Below the pieces are notes generated by a model that worked only from the letters and a program-made list of their open reading frames with translations, was not told the DNA's origin and searched no databases. The position numbers were made by a program, and so were the translations under genes. Source: Gammaproteobacteria bacterium (GTDB lineage: Bacteria > Pseudomonadota > Gammaproteobacteria > SZUA-140). Taken from it: a stretch of DNA of 32,254 nucleotides. The stretch is taken from the NCBI GenBank assembly GCA_026982565.1, contig JALSGV010000014.1, positions 1 to 32,254 on the forward strand, read 5' to 3'. Below are positions 1 through 9,502 of this stretch, in pieces (within the stretch, counting starts at the first letter, position 1; every line of letters starts with the position of its first letter).

Positions 1-411
1 AAGGACCTGCACCGCATGTACGAGGAGTGGCCCTATTTCCGCGCCCTGCTGAGCAATACCCAGATGTCCCTGTTCAAGGCCGACATGCAGATCGCCCATG
101 AATACATGGAGTTGTGCTCAGACAAGGATGCGGCGGGAACGATCTTCGACAAGATCCGGGCCGAGTATGAACTGACCGTGGAACAGACCCTGCAAGCGGC
201 CAACTGCAAGGTACTCATCGAAGAGAATCCCACGCTGGCCCTGTCTCTGAAGCGCCGCAATCCCTACCTCGACCCCCTCAGCCACATCCAGATCACCCTG
301 CTGCGGCGCTATCGCGACCCGGACCTGGATGAGGAGGAAAGAGAGGCCTGGTTGAGCCCCTTGCTGCGCTCCATCAACGCCATCGCCGCCGGCATGCGCA
401 ACACAGGCTGA
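1..411 (+). CDS. ppc: Phosphoenolpyruvate carboxylase, C-terminal fragment (5' end outside window)
   Basis: The frame is open from base 1, so only the last 136 codons are present and the gene starts upstream of the window. The visible part has the typical C-terminal end of PEP carboxylase: the run RNPYLDPLSHIQITLLRRYR and the terminal INAIAAGMRNTG, whose extreme C-terminus lies at the active and effector sites in the family. The enzyme carboxylates PEP with bicarbonate to oxaloacetate in the cytoplasm, refilling the TCA cycle. It ends 12 bp before the stop of the convergent cytochrome gene on the other strand, and no strong terminator is visible between them. Identification is confident; completeness of the rest cannot be judged. 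Confidence 0.95.
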   Translation, partial: KDLHRMYEEWPYFRALLSNTQMSLFKADMQIAHEYMELCSDKDAAGTIFDKIRAEYELTVEQTLQAANCKVLIEENPTLALSLKRRNPYLDPLSHIQITLLRRYRDPDLDEEEREAWLSPLLRSINAIAAGMRNTG

Positions 412-423
412 ACGCCTTCCTCA

Positions 424-2121
424 TCACGACGCACCCCGCCGCATCAAGGCCAGGAAAGCGGCTGGATCGGCCGCCCTGATAAAGTAGCGGGGATAGTCTC
501 GTCCCGCGTATAAATCCTCCTTGAGCGTACCAGCGGCATCCAGAACATAAATACGCGGCACATAATCGCCATCGAGGGCATAACGCCCATTGAGCGCCTC
601 CTCCTCATCGGCATTGACGCGGATCATGATGAAACCATCCGACGCCTCGACGACCCTGCGGTCATAGAAAATTTTCTTATAGGCGTGACAGGTGGGACAC
701 CATTCGGCATAGAAAACCATGAGAATGGGCTTGTCTTGCGCCGCGGCCGCCGCGATGCCGCTGTCATGGTCATACCAATGTATAGCGGCATCATTCCAGT
801 CCGGCTTGCCACCGTCGTGCCGCGCATCAGGCCTTTTCGATAGCAGCGAGGGTGATGCCTGCGGGATGCCAGTTGGCAATTTGATTGTCTCTGCGCCCGG
901 CGTCAAGGGAAAGGTCTGTTCATAGAGGGTAAATGGTGTTTTCCGCGTATGCGCCAGGGCCTCCTCGATGTAGGCGCGTCCTTTGCCCCCCCGCCCCTGG
1001 GCAAGGTAGTTTTCGTAGAACCGGGTATAGAAATGATCGGGGTGGACGACGATCTCCACCCTGAGCTGCTGTCCGGCTTCCTGCATCACCTCTGCGTAGG
1101 AAATTACCAGGGAATTACCCGGCGGAATACGGGTATCATAGATTTCCCGGGACAAATCGGGGGTTGCCTCTCTTCCGATAATGGCTTCCTGTAAGGTGCC
1201 GGGATAACGCTCCCCCTTTTCATTGACAAGATAACCGCGTACGAAAATCTTGGGTGTCATGTAAGTGGGAAAATAATGCCCCGTGCCGGTGTTGGCAATG
1301 GTGACCCTGGCGAGGATGCGCTCACCCGGCCGATATGATTGCCGTTCGAGAGCAACCGATATGGTGACGCCCTTTTTCACCATCTCCGGATCGTGGATAC
1401 CACGCCAGACATGGCGCCGTTCCGGCATATGGCAGGTCTGGCACTGAATCCCCAACGCAGGATAAGGGCTTGCCTTCCATTCCTCATAGGTATTCTCGAT
1501 CAGCTTGCCATTGAGGGCATAATCATCCGCTTCGAACTGGTGGCATCCGGCGCAGAAGGCCGATTTGCTGAAGGCTGTTTCCGCTGTGAAGCCATCATGA
1601 GGCAGCCCCTCATCGATCTTCCCCGCCTCACCTGGCATGCGCGTGCGAGGCGGGCCATATCGCCGGTGCTGCCTGACATGACAACCCGCACAAATGAGCC
1701 CCTGCCGCTGTAATCCCGGATCGAAGGCATGATTCTTACGGAAACCTCCCGACTCGTCCGCCAGCACATCCTGCTGCTCTGCATTGGGTGTATGACAGGA
1801 CCAGCACGTGCGCGCCGTTTCAGGGTCCTTCTGAACCATTTCAAGCAATTGCCCCAGCACCCCCGGCCCCATGGTCCTGCTATGGAGGCTGCTCTGCCAA
1901 TCCTGGTATTGCCGGGGATGGCAGACGCCACAGTCACCAGGAGCCAGAGAAGTTTCTAGCTCGGAATATGCGCCCGGCGGGGGGCCCTGCAGGGGAATGA
2001 TATCCGGCCAGTGCTGTGTCAAAAACTGCTGTTCATGGGCTGTCAGCAGATCGCCCTCCACTGCCGACGCATCGAGGGAGAACAACAGGAAAAGCACGGC
2101 AATACCCTGTCTGTACATCAT
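424..2121 (-). CDS. Exported five-heme cytochrome c with C-terminal thioredoxin-like domain
   Basis: Predicted periplasmic electron-transfer protein of 565 residues from the ATG at 2121. This start is preferred to an upstream GTG at 2175 because it opens directly into a signal peptide (MMYRQGIAVLFLLFSLDASA). Five CXXCH heme sites follow: CGVCH (64-68), CWSCH (106-110), CAGCH (144-148), CAGCH (190-194) and CQTCH (227-231). Residues about 250-370 look like a beta-rich domain (NTGTGHYFPT). The C-terminal ~110 residues form a thioredoxin fold with FYAEWCPTC (WCPTC at 474-478) and a cis-Pro region (YVPRIY). The N-terminal part resembles the cytochrome c554-like multiheme group. WCPTCH also fits CXXCH, but its thioredoxin context argues for a redox disulfide. 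No clear ribosome site is visible. The partner and substrate are unknown. Confidence 0.85.
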   Translation of the reverse strand: MMYRQGIAVLFLLFSLDASAVEGDLLTAHEQQFLTQHWPDIIPLQGPPPGAYSELETSLAPGDCGVCHPRQYQDWQSSLHSRTMGPGVLGQLLEMVQKDPETARTCWSCHTPNAEQQDVLADESGGFRKNHAFDPGLQRQGLICAGCHVRQHRRYGPPRTRMPGEAGKIDEGLPHDGFTAETAFSKSAFCAGCHQFEADDYALNGKLIENTYEEWKASPYPALGIQCQTCHMPERRHVWRGIHDPEMVKKGVTISVALERQSYRPGERILARVTIANTGTGHYFPTYMTPKIFVRGYLVNEKGERYPGTLQEAIIGREATPDLSREIYDTRIPPGNSLVISYAEVMQEAGQQLRVEIVVHPDHFYTRFYENYLAQGRGGKGRAYIEEALAHTRKTPFTLYEQTFPLTPGAETIKLPTGIPQASPSLLSKRPDARHDGGKPDWNDAAIHWYDHDSGIAAAAAQDKPILMVFYAEWCPTCHAYKKIFYDRRVVEASDGFIMIRVNADEEEALNGRYALDGDYVPRIYVLDAAGTLKEDLYAGRDYPRYFIRAADPAAFLALMRRGAS

Positions 2122-2208
2122 AAGCAATATGTCCGTCAAGCTGGCCTGATGTACATCAGGGCGGCACGACTGCACCGCCCTTAACGATGTACAAGCTGAA
2201 TTCAGCTT
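2112..2208. promoter_or_regulatory. Cluster of palindromes upstream of the cytochrome-thioredoxin gene
   Basis: Three TGTACA hexamers start at 2112, 2150 and 2188, exactly 38 bp apart; the middle one sits in the perfect palindrome TGATGTACATCA. Between the second and third is a GC hairpin with arms GGGCGG (2159-2164) and CCGCCC (2175-2180). Next to the third is the perfect 16-bp palindrome AAGCTGAATTCAGCTT (2193-2208). This looks like an operator or leader region for the minus-strand cytochrome gene, but no known regulator is recognised and the first hexamer lies inside the coding sequence. Confidence 0.3.
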
Positions 2209-2374
2209 ACCACTTTTTCCCGCAGGGGTTCTTGCCTTTCATACCACATGGGTTGTGCTTCTCTTTGTGGGATAACGCAGAACGAAATCTATAACTGGCG
2301 AGTGGCAGTTGAGTGGAATCGGGGTCTGGCCTGTGACGACTGCAGGCCGGTACTGAGTACAGTAAAGCCCAAAC

Positions 2375-2551
2375 TATTAACCCGGCAATAATATATATCG
2401 TATTCAGGACTTCAGGCCTGCGCTGGAACAAGGCGCGGTGCGCAGGCAATGGTGATTCCATTGGCAAGCGCCGCAACGCCGTGCCGGCGCAGGCCTGAAG
2501 TCCCTGGCAGATTGAAATCAAAGGACAGGCCATTGCGCGCCGGGTTTATAA
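2375..2551. repeat. Composite inverted-repeat element (modules A and B), MITE-like
   Basis: Two perfect 17-bp arms (GGACTTCAGGCCTGCGC at 2407-2423 and its reverse complement at 2487-2503) flank a 63-nt loop. Outside the arms lie module A, inverted (2375-2416), and module B (2518-2543). The outer ends are also inverted relative to each other: TTAACCCGGC on the left and GCCGGGTTTA on the right. Module A recurs at 14899-14940 with 40 of 42 bases identical, and module B at 16485-16510 with 25 of 26 identical. It is therefore an interspersed intergenic repeat, not a chance hairpin. No coding capacity. Whether it is a mobile element, a processed RNA structure or a promoter module cannot be decided here. 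Confidence 0.7.
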
Positions 2552-2552
2552 T
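2547..2552 (+). promoter_or_regulatory. Possible -10 box for pfp at the edge of the repeat
   Basis: A perfect TATAAT lies 38 bp before the pfp ATG, at the right border of repeat module B. No good -35 is seen at 17 bp; AGGACA (2522-2527) lies 19 bp upstream. The repeat may therefore supply the pfp promoter, which is an inference. Confidence 0.35.
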
Positions 2553-2590
2553 GTCCTTCAACAGGATGCCACTACTTGAGGGAGGGACCA

Positions 2591-3856
2591 ATGACAAAAA
2601 AAAATGCCTTTTATGCCCAGTCCGGGGGGGTTACGGCAGTCATCAACGCCACTGCCTGCGGGGTGATCGAAACAGCACGCCAGCACAAAGACAAGATCGG
2701 CAAGGTCTACGCCGGCCGTAATGGCATCATCGGCGCGCTGACTGAAGATCTCATCGATACCAGCAGGGAATCCGCCAGGACCATCGCCGCCCTGCGTCAC
2801 ACCCCGTCCGGCGCCTTCGGCTCCTGCCGTTACAAGCTCAAGGGGCTGGAAGAGAACCGGCGCGAATATGAGCGCCTCATCGCCGTCTTCGAGGCCCACA
2901 ACATCGGCTATTTCTTCTACAACGGCGGCGGCGATTCCGCCGATACCTGCCTCAAGGTTTCCCAGCTCTCGGAACGTCTCGGCTATCCCATCCAGGCCAT
3001 CCATGTACCCAAGACGGTGGATAACGACCTGCCCATCACCGACAACTGCCCCGGCTTCGGCTCGGTGGCGAAATACATTGCCATTTCCACCCTGGAGGCC
3101 AGTTACGACGTCGCCTCCATGTCCAAAACCTCCACCAAGGTATTCGTGCTGGAGGTCATGGGACGCCACGCGGGCTGGATCGCCGCCGCCGGCGGCATGG
3201 CCTCTACAGAGCAAGATGAATTGCCCATCGTCATCCTCTTCCCGGAGGTCGCCTTCCAGAAAAAACGCTTTCTGGACAAAGTGAAAGCAATGGTGAAGGA
3301 ACACGGATACTGCTCCGTGGTGGTATCGGAGGGCGTGCGCGGCCGGGATGGCAAATTCCTTGCCGACCAGGGCCTGCGGGACGCCTTCGGCCATGCCCAG
3401 TTGGGTGGTGTGGCCCCGGTGGTGGCCAATATCATCAAGCAAGGCCTGGGCTACAAATATCACTGGGGCGTCGCCGATTATCTGCAGCGCGCCGCGCGCC
3501 ATATCGCCTCCAAAACCGATGTGGAACAGGCCTACGCCATGGGCAAGGCGGCGGTACAGTTCGCGCTGCAGGGGCACAATTCCGTCATGCCCACCATTGT
3601 TCGGGCCTCAAACAAACCCTATCGCTGGAAGGTGGGCATGGCCCCCCTCAAGAAGGTGGCCAACGTGGAAAAGATGATGCCCAAGAGCTTCATCAGCCGC
3701 GACGGCTTCGGCATTACCAAGAAATGCCGCGACTACCTGGCGCCACTGATCCGCGGGGAAGACTATCCGCCCTACCGCGATGGCCTGCCCCGTTACGTCA
3801 GGCTGAAGAATGTGGCCGTAAAGAAGAAATTGAATACCAGCTTCAAGGTCAAATAG
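2591..3856 (+). CDS. pfp: PPi-dependent 6-phosphofructokinase
   Basis: Cytoplasmic enzyme interconverting fructose 6-phosphate + PPi and fructose 1,6-bisphosphate + Pi, reversibly. The ATG at 2591 is chosen because a strong purine-rich ribosome site (GAGGGAGGG) lies just before it; a TTG at 2576 is in frame but would include that site. The protein is 421 residues, normal for the family. Diagnostic residues: NGGGDS (111-116), with Asp115 at the position that is Gly in ATP-dependent enzymes, and PKTVDND (140-146), with the Lys141 and Asp144 typical of PPi users. It faces hppA tail to tail across a shared terminator. In autotrophic gammaproteobacteria and methanotrophs this enzyme has been proposed to replace fructose- and sedoheptulose-bisphosphatase in the Calvin cycle while regenerating PPi. 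Confidence 0.95.
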   Translation: MTKKNAFYAQSGGVTAVINATACGVIETARQHKDKIGKVYAGRNGIIGALTEDLIDTSRESARTIAALRHTPSGAFGSCRYKLKGLEENRREYERLIAVFEAHNIGYFFYNGGGDSADTCLKVSQLSERLGYPIQAIHVPKTVDNDLPITDNCPGFGSVAKYIAISTLEASYDVASMSKTSTKVFVLEVMGRHAGWIAAAGGMASTEQDELPIVILFPEVAFQKKRFLDKVKAMVKEHGYCSVVVSEGVRGRDGKFLADQGLRDAFGHAQLGGVAPVVANIIKQGLGYKYHWGVADYLQRAARHIASKTDVEQAYAMGKAAVQFALQGHNSVMPTIVRASNKPYRWKVGMAPLKKVANVEKMMPKSFISRDGFGITKKCRDYLAPLIRGEDYPPYRDGLPRYVRLKNVAVKKKLNTSFKVK

Positions 3857-3860
3857 GCTT

Positions 3861-3895
3861 AAGCGGGGCCGGGGCGGAAGCCCCGACCCCGCTTC
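3861..3895. terminator. Bidirectional terminator between pfp and hppA
   Basis: A long GC-rich hairpin with arms beginning AAGCGGGG and closing CCCCGCTT around a GGAA loop, with only a small internal mismatch, lies between the two convergent stop codons. The T tails are weak on both sides. Confidence 0.75.
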
Positions 3896-3905
3896 TACAC
3901 CTTAC

Positions 3906-5915
<2,010 letters not shown>

Positions 5916-5942
5916 GTCTCCCCCCTGTTAGGTCACTGGTTT

Positions 5943-5948
5943 ATTATA
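5943..5948 (-). promoter_or_regulatory. Possible -10 box for hppA
   Basis: Read on the minus strand this is a perfect TATAAT, 28 bp upstream of the hppA ATG. No clear -35 is visible at the usual spacing. The 291-bp divergent hppA/ppa gap is otherwise AT-rich on this side and has no gene. Confidence 0.4.
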
Positions 5949-6136
5949 ATTGGATTATCTTGACTGCATCGGCAACTTATTGTTCTCGTTGGTACTTGTT
6001 CTTATTGGTGGTCATGTTACCGTGCGCATGAGAGCCGCGCCGGAAGCCTAGAGAATAGTCAAATCACCCCCGCAAATCAATGGAAACCGCGAGCGCCCCG
6101 GTAGAATGGCTTTTCCTCACCCGGCAAAATCCCGAT

Positions 6137-6165
6137 TTATCATCTCAACAAAGTGCGGGTATAAT
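6137..6165 (+). promoter_or_regulatory. Sigma-70 type promoter for ppa
   Basis: TTATCA (6137-6142) and a perfect TATAAT (6160-6165) are separated by 17 bp, and the ppa ATG is 41 bp further on. This fits a housekeeping promoter with a short leader. Confidence 0.65.
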
Positions 6166-6206
6166 GCGCCCTCACTGAAATCGATACGTAACCCAGGAGC
6201 TGAATT

Positions 6207-6755
6207 ATGAATCTGGACAGGGTCACCCCCGGTCAAAACGCCCCCGAAGAAATCAACGTCATTATCGAAATCCCCTCCCACAGCGACCCGGTCAAGTACG
6301 AGGTGGACAAGGAAAGCGGCGCCATGTTCGTGGACCGTTTCATGGCCACGGCCATGTTCTACCCCTGCAACTATGGCTACGTGCCCCACAGTCTGTCAGA
6401 GGATGGCGACCCGGTGGATGTGCTCGTCGTCACCCCTGTCCCCCTCATCAGCGGCTCAGTAATCACCTGCCGCCCGGTGGACATACTGGAAATGACCGAT
6501 GAATCCGGAGTAGACGCCAAGATTCTCGCCGTCCCCACCGCCAAGCTCAGCGGTATATATAAGGGTATCCGCTCCGGACAGGACCTGCCCCCCAATCTGC
6601 TGGCACAGCTGGCCCACTTCTTCGAGCACTACAAGGACCTCGAACCCAACAAGTGGGTGCGCATCGAGGGCTGGGCGGGTCCTGACAGGGCCAAGATGGA
6701 AATCATGAACAGCATCAGAAGATACGACAACTCGCCCGATAAACCCTGCTTCTGA
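6207..6755 (+). CDS. ppa: Soluble inorganic pyrophosphatase, family I
   Basis: Cytoplasmic Mg2+-dependent enzyme splitting PPi to two phosphates. At 182 residues it has normal family length. It carries the family I signature [11 protein letters not shown] with three metal-binding acidic residues, the upstream [12 protein letters not shown] segment, and the closing [11 protein letters not shown] segment. The ATG at 6207 is preceded by AGGAG at 6195-6199. It is divergent from hppA, so a heat-dissipating and an energy-conserving pyrophosphatase share one intergenic region. The CDF gene begins 14 bp after its stop and is probably co-transcribed. Confidence 0.97.
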   Translation: MNLDRVTPGQNAPEEINVIIEIPSHSDPVKYEVDKESGAMFVDRFMATAMFYPCNYGYVPHSLSEDGDPVDVLVVTPVPLISGSVITCRPVDILEMTDESGVDAKILAVPTAKLSGIYKGIRSGQDLPPNLLAQLAHFFEHYKDLEPNKWVRIEGWAGPDRAKMEIMNSIRRYDNSPDKPCF

Positions 6756-6769
6756 ACCGCGACGGCACC

Positions 6770-7678
6770 GTGGAGCACCAGCCGCACTCACCTCATCCGC
6801 ACCAACACAGGACTGCGGCGGACCGGGTCCTGTTCACCGGGCTGGCCATCACACTCTCCTATGCCCTGGTGGAGGCCGTCGGCGGCTGGTGGTCGGGCTC
6901 CCTGGCGCTGTTGGGTGATGCCGGCCACATGCTCACCGACGCCACGGCACTGGGGCTGGCCGCCTTTGCAGCCTGGGTCTCGCGGCAACCCCCCACCAAC
7001 CGGCACTCCTATGGCCTGGCGCGCGCCGAAGTGGTGGCGGCCCTGATAAACAGTCTGTTCATGCTGATCATTGTAGCGACCATCGCCTACCATGCCATCG
7101 AGCGCCTGCGCCATCCCCATGACGTGGCGGGTGGCGCGGTCATGGTCATCGCATTCATTGGGCTGGTGGTCAATCTCTATGTGGCGAAGATCCTGCACGC
7201 TGGCGAGCAAACCCTCAATACCCGCGCCGCCCTGCTCCACGTCATGGGCGACCTGCTGGGATCGGTCGCGGCGTTGCTGGCGGGAACAATCATCTATTTC
7301 ACCGGCTGGACGCCCATCGACCCACTGCTCTCCCTCCTCATCAGCGGCCTCATTCTGTGGTCCAGCATACGGCTGTTGCGCGACGTATTGCATGTCATCA
7401 TGGAGGGCGTGCCGCCCTATATCGACCTGCCTGAAGTAGGCCATGCCATGGCCGCTGCGGAAGGCGTGGATTCCGTACACGACTTGCACATCTGGACCCT
7501 CTCCTCCGGCATGGTGGCCCTGTCGGCCCATGTCGTCATCGGCGACATGCAACAGTGGCAATCCACGCTGGCGCGCCTGAGGAAGCTGTTGCTGGAGAAA
7601 TATGCCATCGAGCACATCACCCTGCAGCCAGAAACCCCCAAACCGGAACCCGAGCCCATCGAGCTTCACTTCAAATAA
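6770..7678 (+). CDS. Cation diffusion facilitator, zinc exporter type (ZitB/ZnT-like)
   Basis: Inner-membrane antiporter exporting divalent metal, probably Zn2+, from the cytoplasm. From the GTG at 6770 it has 302 residues, with a His-rich N-terminus ([11 protein letters not shown]), about six membrane segments, and a C-terminal cytoplasmic dimer domain. The transport site is His53-x3-Asp57 in the second helix ([10 protein letters not shown]) and His157-x3-Asp161 in the fifth (HVMGD). That HD-HD pattern is associated with zinc selectivity in the family. The ribosome site is weak, and the gene follows ppa by 14 bp, so translation may be coupled. Metal specificity is inferred from the motif only. 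Confidence 0.9.
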   Translation: MEHQPHSPHPHQHRTAADRVLFTGLAITLSYALVEAVGGWWSGSLALLGDAGHMLTDATALGLAAFAAWVSRQPPTNRHSYGLARAEVVAALINSLFMLIIVATIAYHAIERLRHPHDVAGGAVMVIAFIGLVVNLYVAKILHAGEQTLNTRAALLHVMGDLLGSVAALLAGTIIYFTGWTPIDPLLSLLISGLILWSSIRLLRDVLHVIMEGVPPYIDLPEVGHAMAAAEGVDSVHDLHIWTLSSGMVALSAHVVIGDMQQWQSTLARLRKLLLEKYAIEHITLQPETPKPEPEPIELHFK

Positions 7679-7811
7679 CCGCTCTTTGCAGCAAATCTCT
7701 CCCACCTGCCGCGTGAATTTTTGCTACCATGTGACCCCATTCAGAAACAAGAAAACAACCCAACAGCGCCCACCGAACACGCGGCGCCATGCGTTAAGGA
7801 GCACAGACAAC

Positions 7812-9029
7812 ATGCCAGAACTCGTCAAGCCCCACGGCAGCCATGAACTCAAGCCCCTCCTGCTGGAGGGTGCGACACTGACCGAAGAACAGAACCGCGC
7901 TCAGAACCTGCCTAGCATCCGCATCAGCTCCCGCGAGGCCGGGGATCTGATCATGATGGGTATCGGCGGCTTCACCCCCCTGGAAGGTTTCATGACCCAC
8001 AGCGACTGGCAGGGCGTGTGTGACGGCTACAAAATGGCCAACGGCCTGTTCTGGCCCATTCCTATCACTCTGTCCACGGACCGCGCCACGGCGGATGACA
8101 TCAAGACAGGCTCGGAAATCGCCCTGGTCAACGGCGAGACCAACGAGATCATGGCCACCATGCAGGTGACGGAGAAATACGAGATCGACAAGGCCCACGA
8201 GTGCATGACCGTGTACAAGACCACGGACATCGCCCACCCCGGCGTGAAAATGGTGATGGAACAAGGCGATATCAACCTGGCCGGGCCCGTCAAGGTACTC
8301 TCCCAGGGTGATTTCGCCACGCGTTTCCCCGATATCTACATGACACCCGCCCAGACCCGCGCCCTGTTCGAGGAAAAGGGCTGGTCCACGGTCGCCGCCT
8401 TCCAGACGCGCAACCCCATGCACCGCTCCCATGAGTACCTGACCAAGATCGCCATCGAAATCTGCGACGGGGTGCTGATCCATTCCCTGCTCGGCAAGCT
8501 CAAGCCCGGCGACATCCCGGCCGAGGTGCGCAGCGCCGCCATCGACGCCCTGGTGAACGAGTACTTCGTGGAGAATACGGTAGTCCAGGCCGGCTACCCC
8601 CTGGACATGCGCTATGCCGGCCCCCGCGAGGCCCTGCTGCACGCCCTGTTCCGCCAGAACTACGGCTGTTCACACCTGCTGGTGGGGCGCGACCATGCCG
8701 GCGTGGGCGACTATTACGGCCCCTTCGACGCCCATCACATCTTCGACGAAATACCGCAAGACGCCCTGGAAACCAAGCCCATCAAGATCGACTGGACCTT
8801 CTGGTGCTACAAGTGCAACGGCATGGCCTCCATGCGCACCTGTCCCCACGAAGGCAGCGACCGCCTGCTGCTGTCAGGCACCAAGCTGCGCAAGGCCCTC
8901 TCGGAGGACGAGGAAGTCCCGGCGGAGTTCAGCCGCCCCGAAGTGCTCGCCATCCTGCGCGAATACTACGCCAGCATCGCCAGCGAGGATCGCGTGGAAG
9001 TCGAACTCAGCGGGCATTCCGCCAAGTAA
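7812..9029 (+). CDS. sat: ATP sulfurylase (sulfate adenylyltransferase), dissimilatory homo-oligomeric type
   Basis: Interconverts APS + PPi and ATP + sulfate; in sulfur oxidisers it runs toward ATP. The ATG at 7812 has AAGGAG 10 bp upstream (7796-7801); longer in-frame starts overlap the CDF gene and are rejected. The 405-residue protein shows the nucleotide motifs [10 protein letters not shown] (198-207) and GRDHAG (292-297). It also has a zinc-site set CYKC (332-335) and CPH (344-346), seen in archaeal and sulfur-bacterial Sat. This is the single-subunit form, not CysD/CysN. No aprAB or APS kinase lies beside it. It is the fourth PPi-linked enzyme in this stretch. Confidence 0.95.
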   Translation: MPELVKPHGSHELKPLLLEGATLTEEQNRAQNLPSIRISSREAGDLIMMGIGGFTPLEGFMTHSDWQGVCDGYKMANGLFWPIPITLSTDRATADDIKTGSEIALVNGETNEIMATMQVTEKYEIDKAHECMTVYKTTDIAHPGVKMVMEQGDINLAGPVKVLSQGDFATRFPDIYMTPAQTRALFEEKGWSTVAAFQTRNPMHRSHEYLTKIAIEICDGVLIHSLLGKLKPGDIPAEVRSAAIDALVNEYFVENTVVQAGYPLDMRYAGPREALLHALFRQNYGCSHLLVGRDHAGVGDYYGPFDAHHIFDEIPQDALETKPIKIDWTFWCYKCNGMASMRTCPHEGSDRLLLSGTKLRKALSEDEEVPAEFSRPEVLAILREYYASIASEDRVEVELSGHSAK

Positions 9030-9039
9030 CGATATTGCC

Positions 9040-9060
9040 GCCGCCACACTCCGTGGCGGC
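9040..9060 (+). terminator. Probable terminator of sat
   Basis: An 8-bp perfect stem (GCCGCCAC paired with GTGGCGGC) with an ACTCC loop begins 10 bp after the sat stop. The following T run is weak. Confidence 0.55.
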
Positions 9061-9159
9061 ACCCCCATATTTCATTATATATAACATAGAGTTGACAACT
9101 TCCCTGCGGCATCAGGCTGCCGCCCCAGTACCGTTCACCCATGTTTTATCAGAAAATTC

Positions 9160-9175
9160 TGGCACGAACCATGCA
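9160..9175 (+). promoter_or_regulatory. Candidate sigma-54 (RpoN) promoter upstream of nrdJa
   Basis: TGGCACG (9160-9166), four bases, then ATGCA closely matches the RpoN consensus, with the GG and GC elements at the exact -24/-12 spacing. The predicted start, near 9186, falls inside the first NrdR box. No enhancer site was identified. Confidence 0.4.
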
Positions 9176-9176
9176 A

Positions 9177-9192
9177 ACACAATATATTGTGA
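9177..9192. promoter_or_regulatory. NrdR box 1
   Basis: ACACAATATATTGTGA matches the NrdR consensus (ACACWATATATWGTGT) in 15 of 16 positions. NrdR is the ATP/dATP-sensing repressor of ribonucleotide reductase genes. The box overlaps the predicted start of the candidate sigma-54 promoter. Confidence 0.75.
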
Positions 9193-9338
9193 TGGACGGC
9201 GTCGGCATACTCTGCCGTTTACCTGATTGAAACCCTGTAGATTTAACCGCCCACCCACACCAATAAAAACTATAACTGATTGTATTTCAATAAAATTAAA
9301 CCTGTTTCCACGCGCCCCCGTTTCCTTGAATAAAACCG

Positions 9339-9367
9339 TTGACAGGTCCCGCCGTTTGCAAGAGAAT
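9339..9367 (+). promoter_or_regulatory. Sigma-70 type promoter for nrdJa
   Basis: A perfect TTGACA (9339-9344) is followed after 17 bp by GAGAAT (9362-9367), 4 of 6 to the -10 consensus. Transcription would begin inside the left arm of the 38-bp palindrome, so NrdR bound there would block it. Confidence 0.5.
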
Positions 9368-9405
9368 CTGCATACGGAACACAATATATTGTGTTCCGTA
9401 TGCAG
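9368..9405. promoter_or_regulatory. NrdR box 2 at the centre of a perfect 38-bp palindrome
   Basis: The 16-bp NrdR consensus ACACAATATATTGTGT (9379-9394) is a full match. It is extended on both sides by 11 bp of exact dyad symmetry, so the left arm CTGCATACGGAACACAATA is followed directly by its reverse complement. There is no T tail, so it is not a terminator. It lies 97 bp upstream of the nrdJa start. Confidence 0.85.
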
Positions 9406-9502
9406 GGCAACATGGCCTGCCCGCCATACAGCCCACGCCACGGAACGACGGTCATGCATCCACCCAAAATAACTGACAATGATTCATGGAGTTGACAACA
9501 AG

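Larger units (their letters stand above)
2122..2590. other. Intergenic region between divergent cytochrome and pfp genes
   Basis: This 469-bp gap has no convincing gene. It holds the palindromes next to the cytochrome start, the composite inverted repeat at 2375-2551, and a TATAAT hexamer at 2547-2552 just upstream of pfp. ORFs that cross it have no ribosome site and lie over the repeat, so they are not called. Confidence 0.6.
9030..9502. other. Long regulatory region between sat and nrdJa
   Basis: No gene is seen in these 473 bp. They hold the sat terminator, two NrdR boxes 202 bp apart centre to centre, a possible sigma-54 promoter, a sigma-70 -35/-10 pair, and a perfect 38-bp palindrome. 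No cobalamin riboswitch core was recognised. Confidence 0.6.

Noticed and set aside
2375-2551. Integron attC site
   Set aside because: The ends do not give the GTTRRRY/RYYYAAC core sites, and the neighbours are housekeeping genes, not cassettes.
7602-7811. Upstream extension of sat overlapping the CDF gene
   Set aside because: Homology begins at the ATG at 7812, which has its own AAGGAG; the extension is low-complexity and overlaps another gene.
9090-9499. Direct repeat AGTTGACAAC at 9090 and 9490
   Set aside because: It is only ten bases with weak flanking similarity; chance is a sufficient explanation.
9186-9502. Possible cobalamin riboswitch in the nrdJ leader
   Set aside because: Class II RNR genes sometimes carry one, but I saw no B12-box-like core or the expected multi-helix layout.
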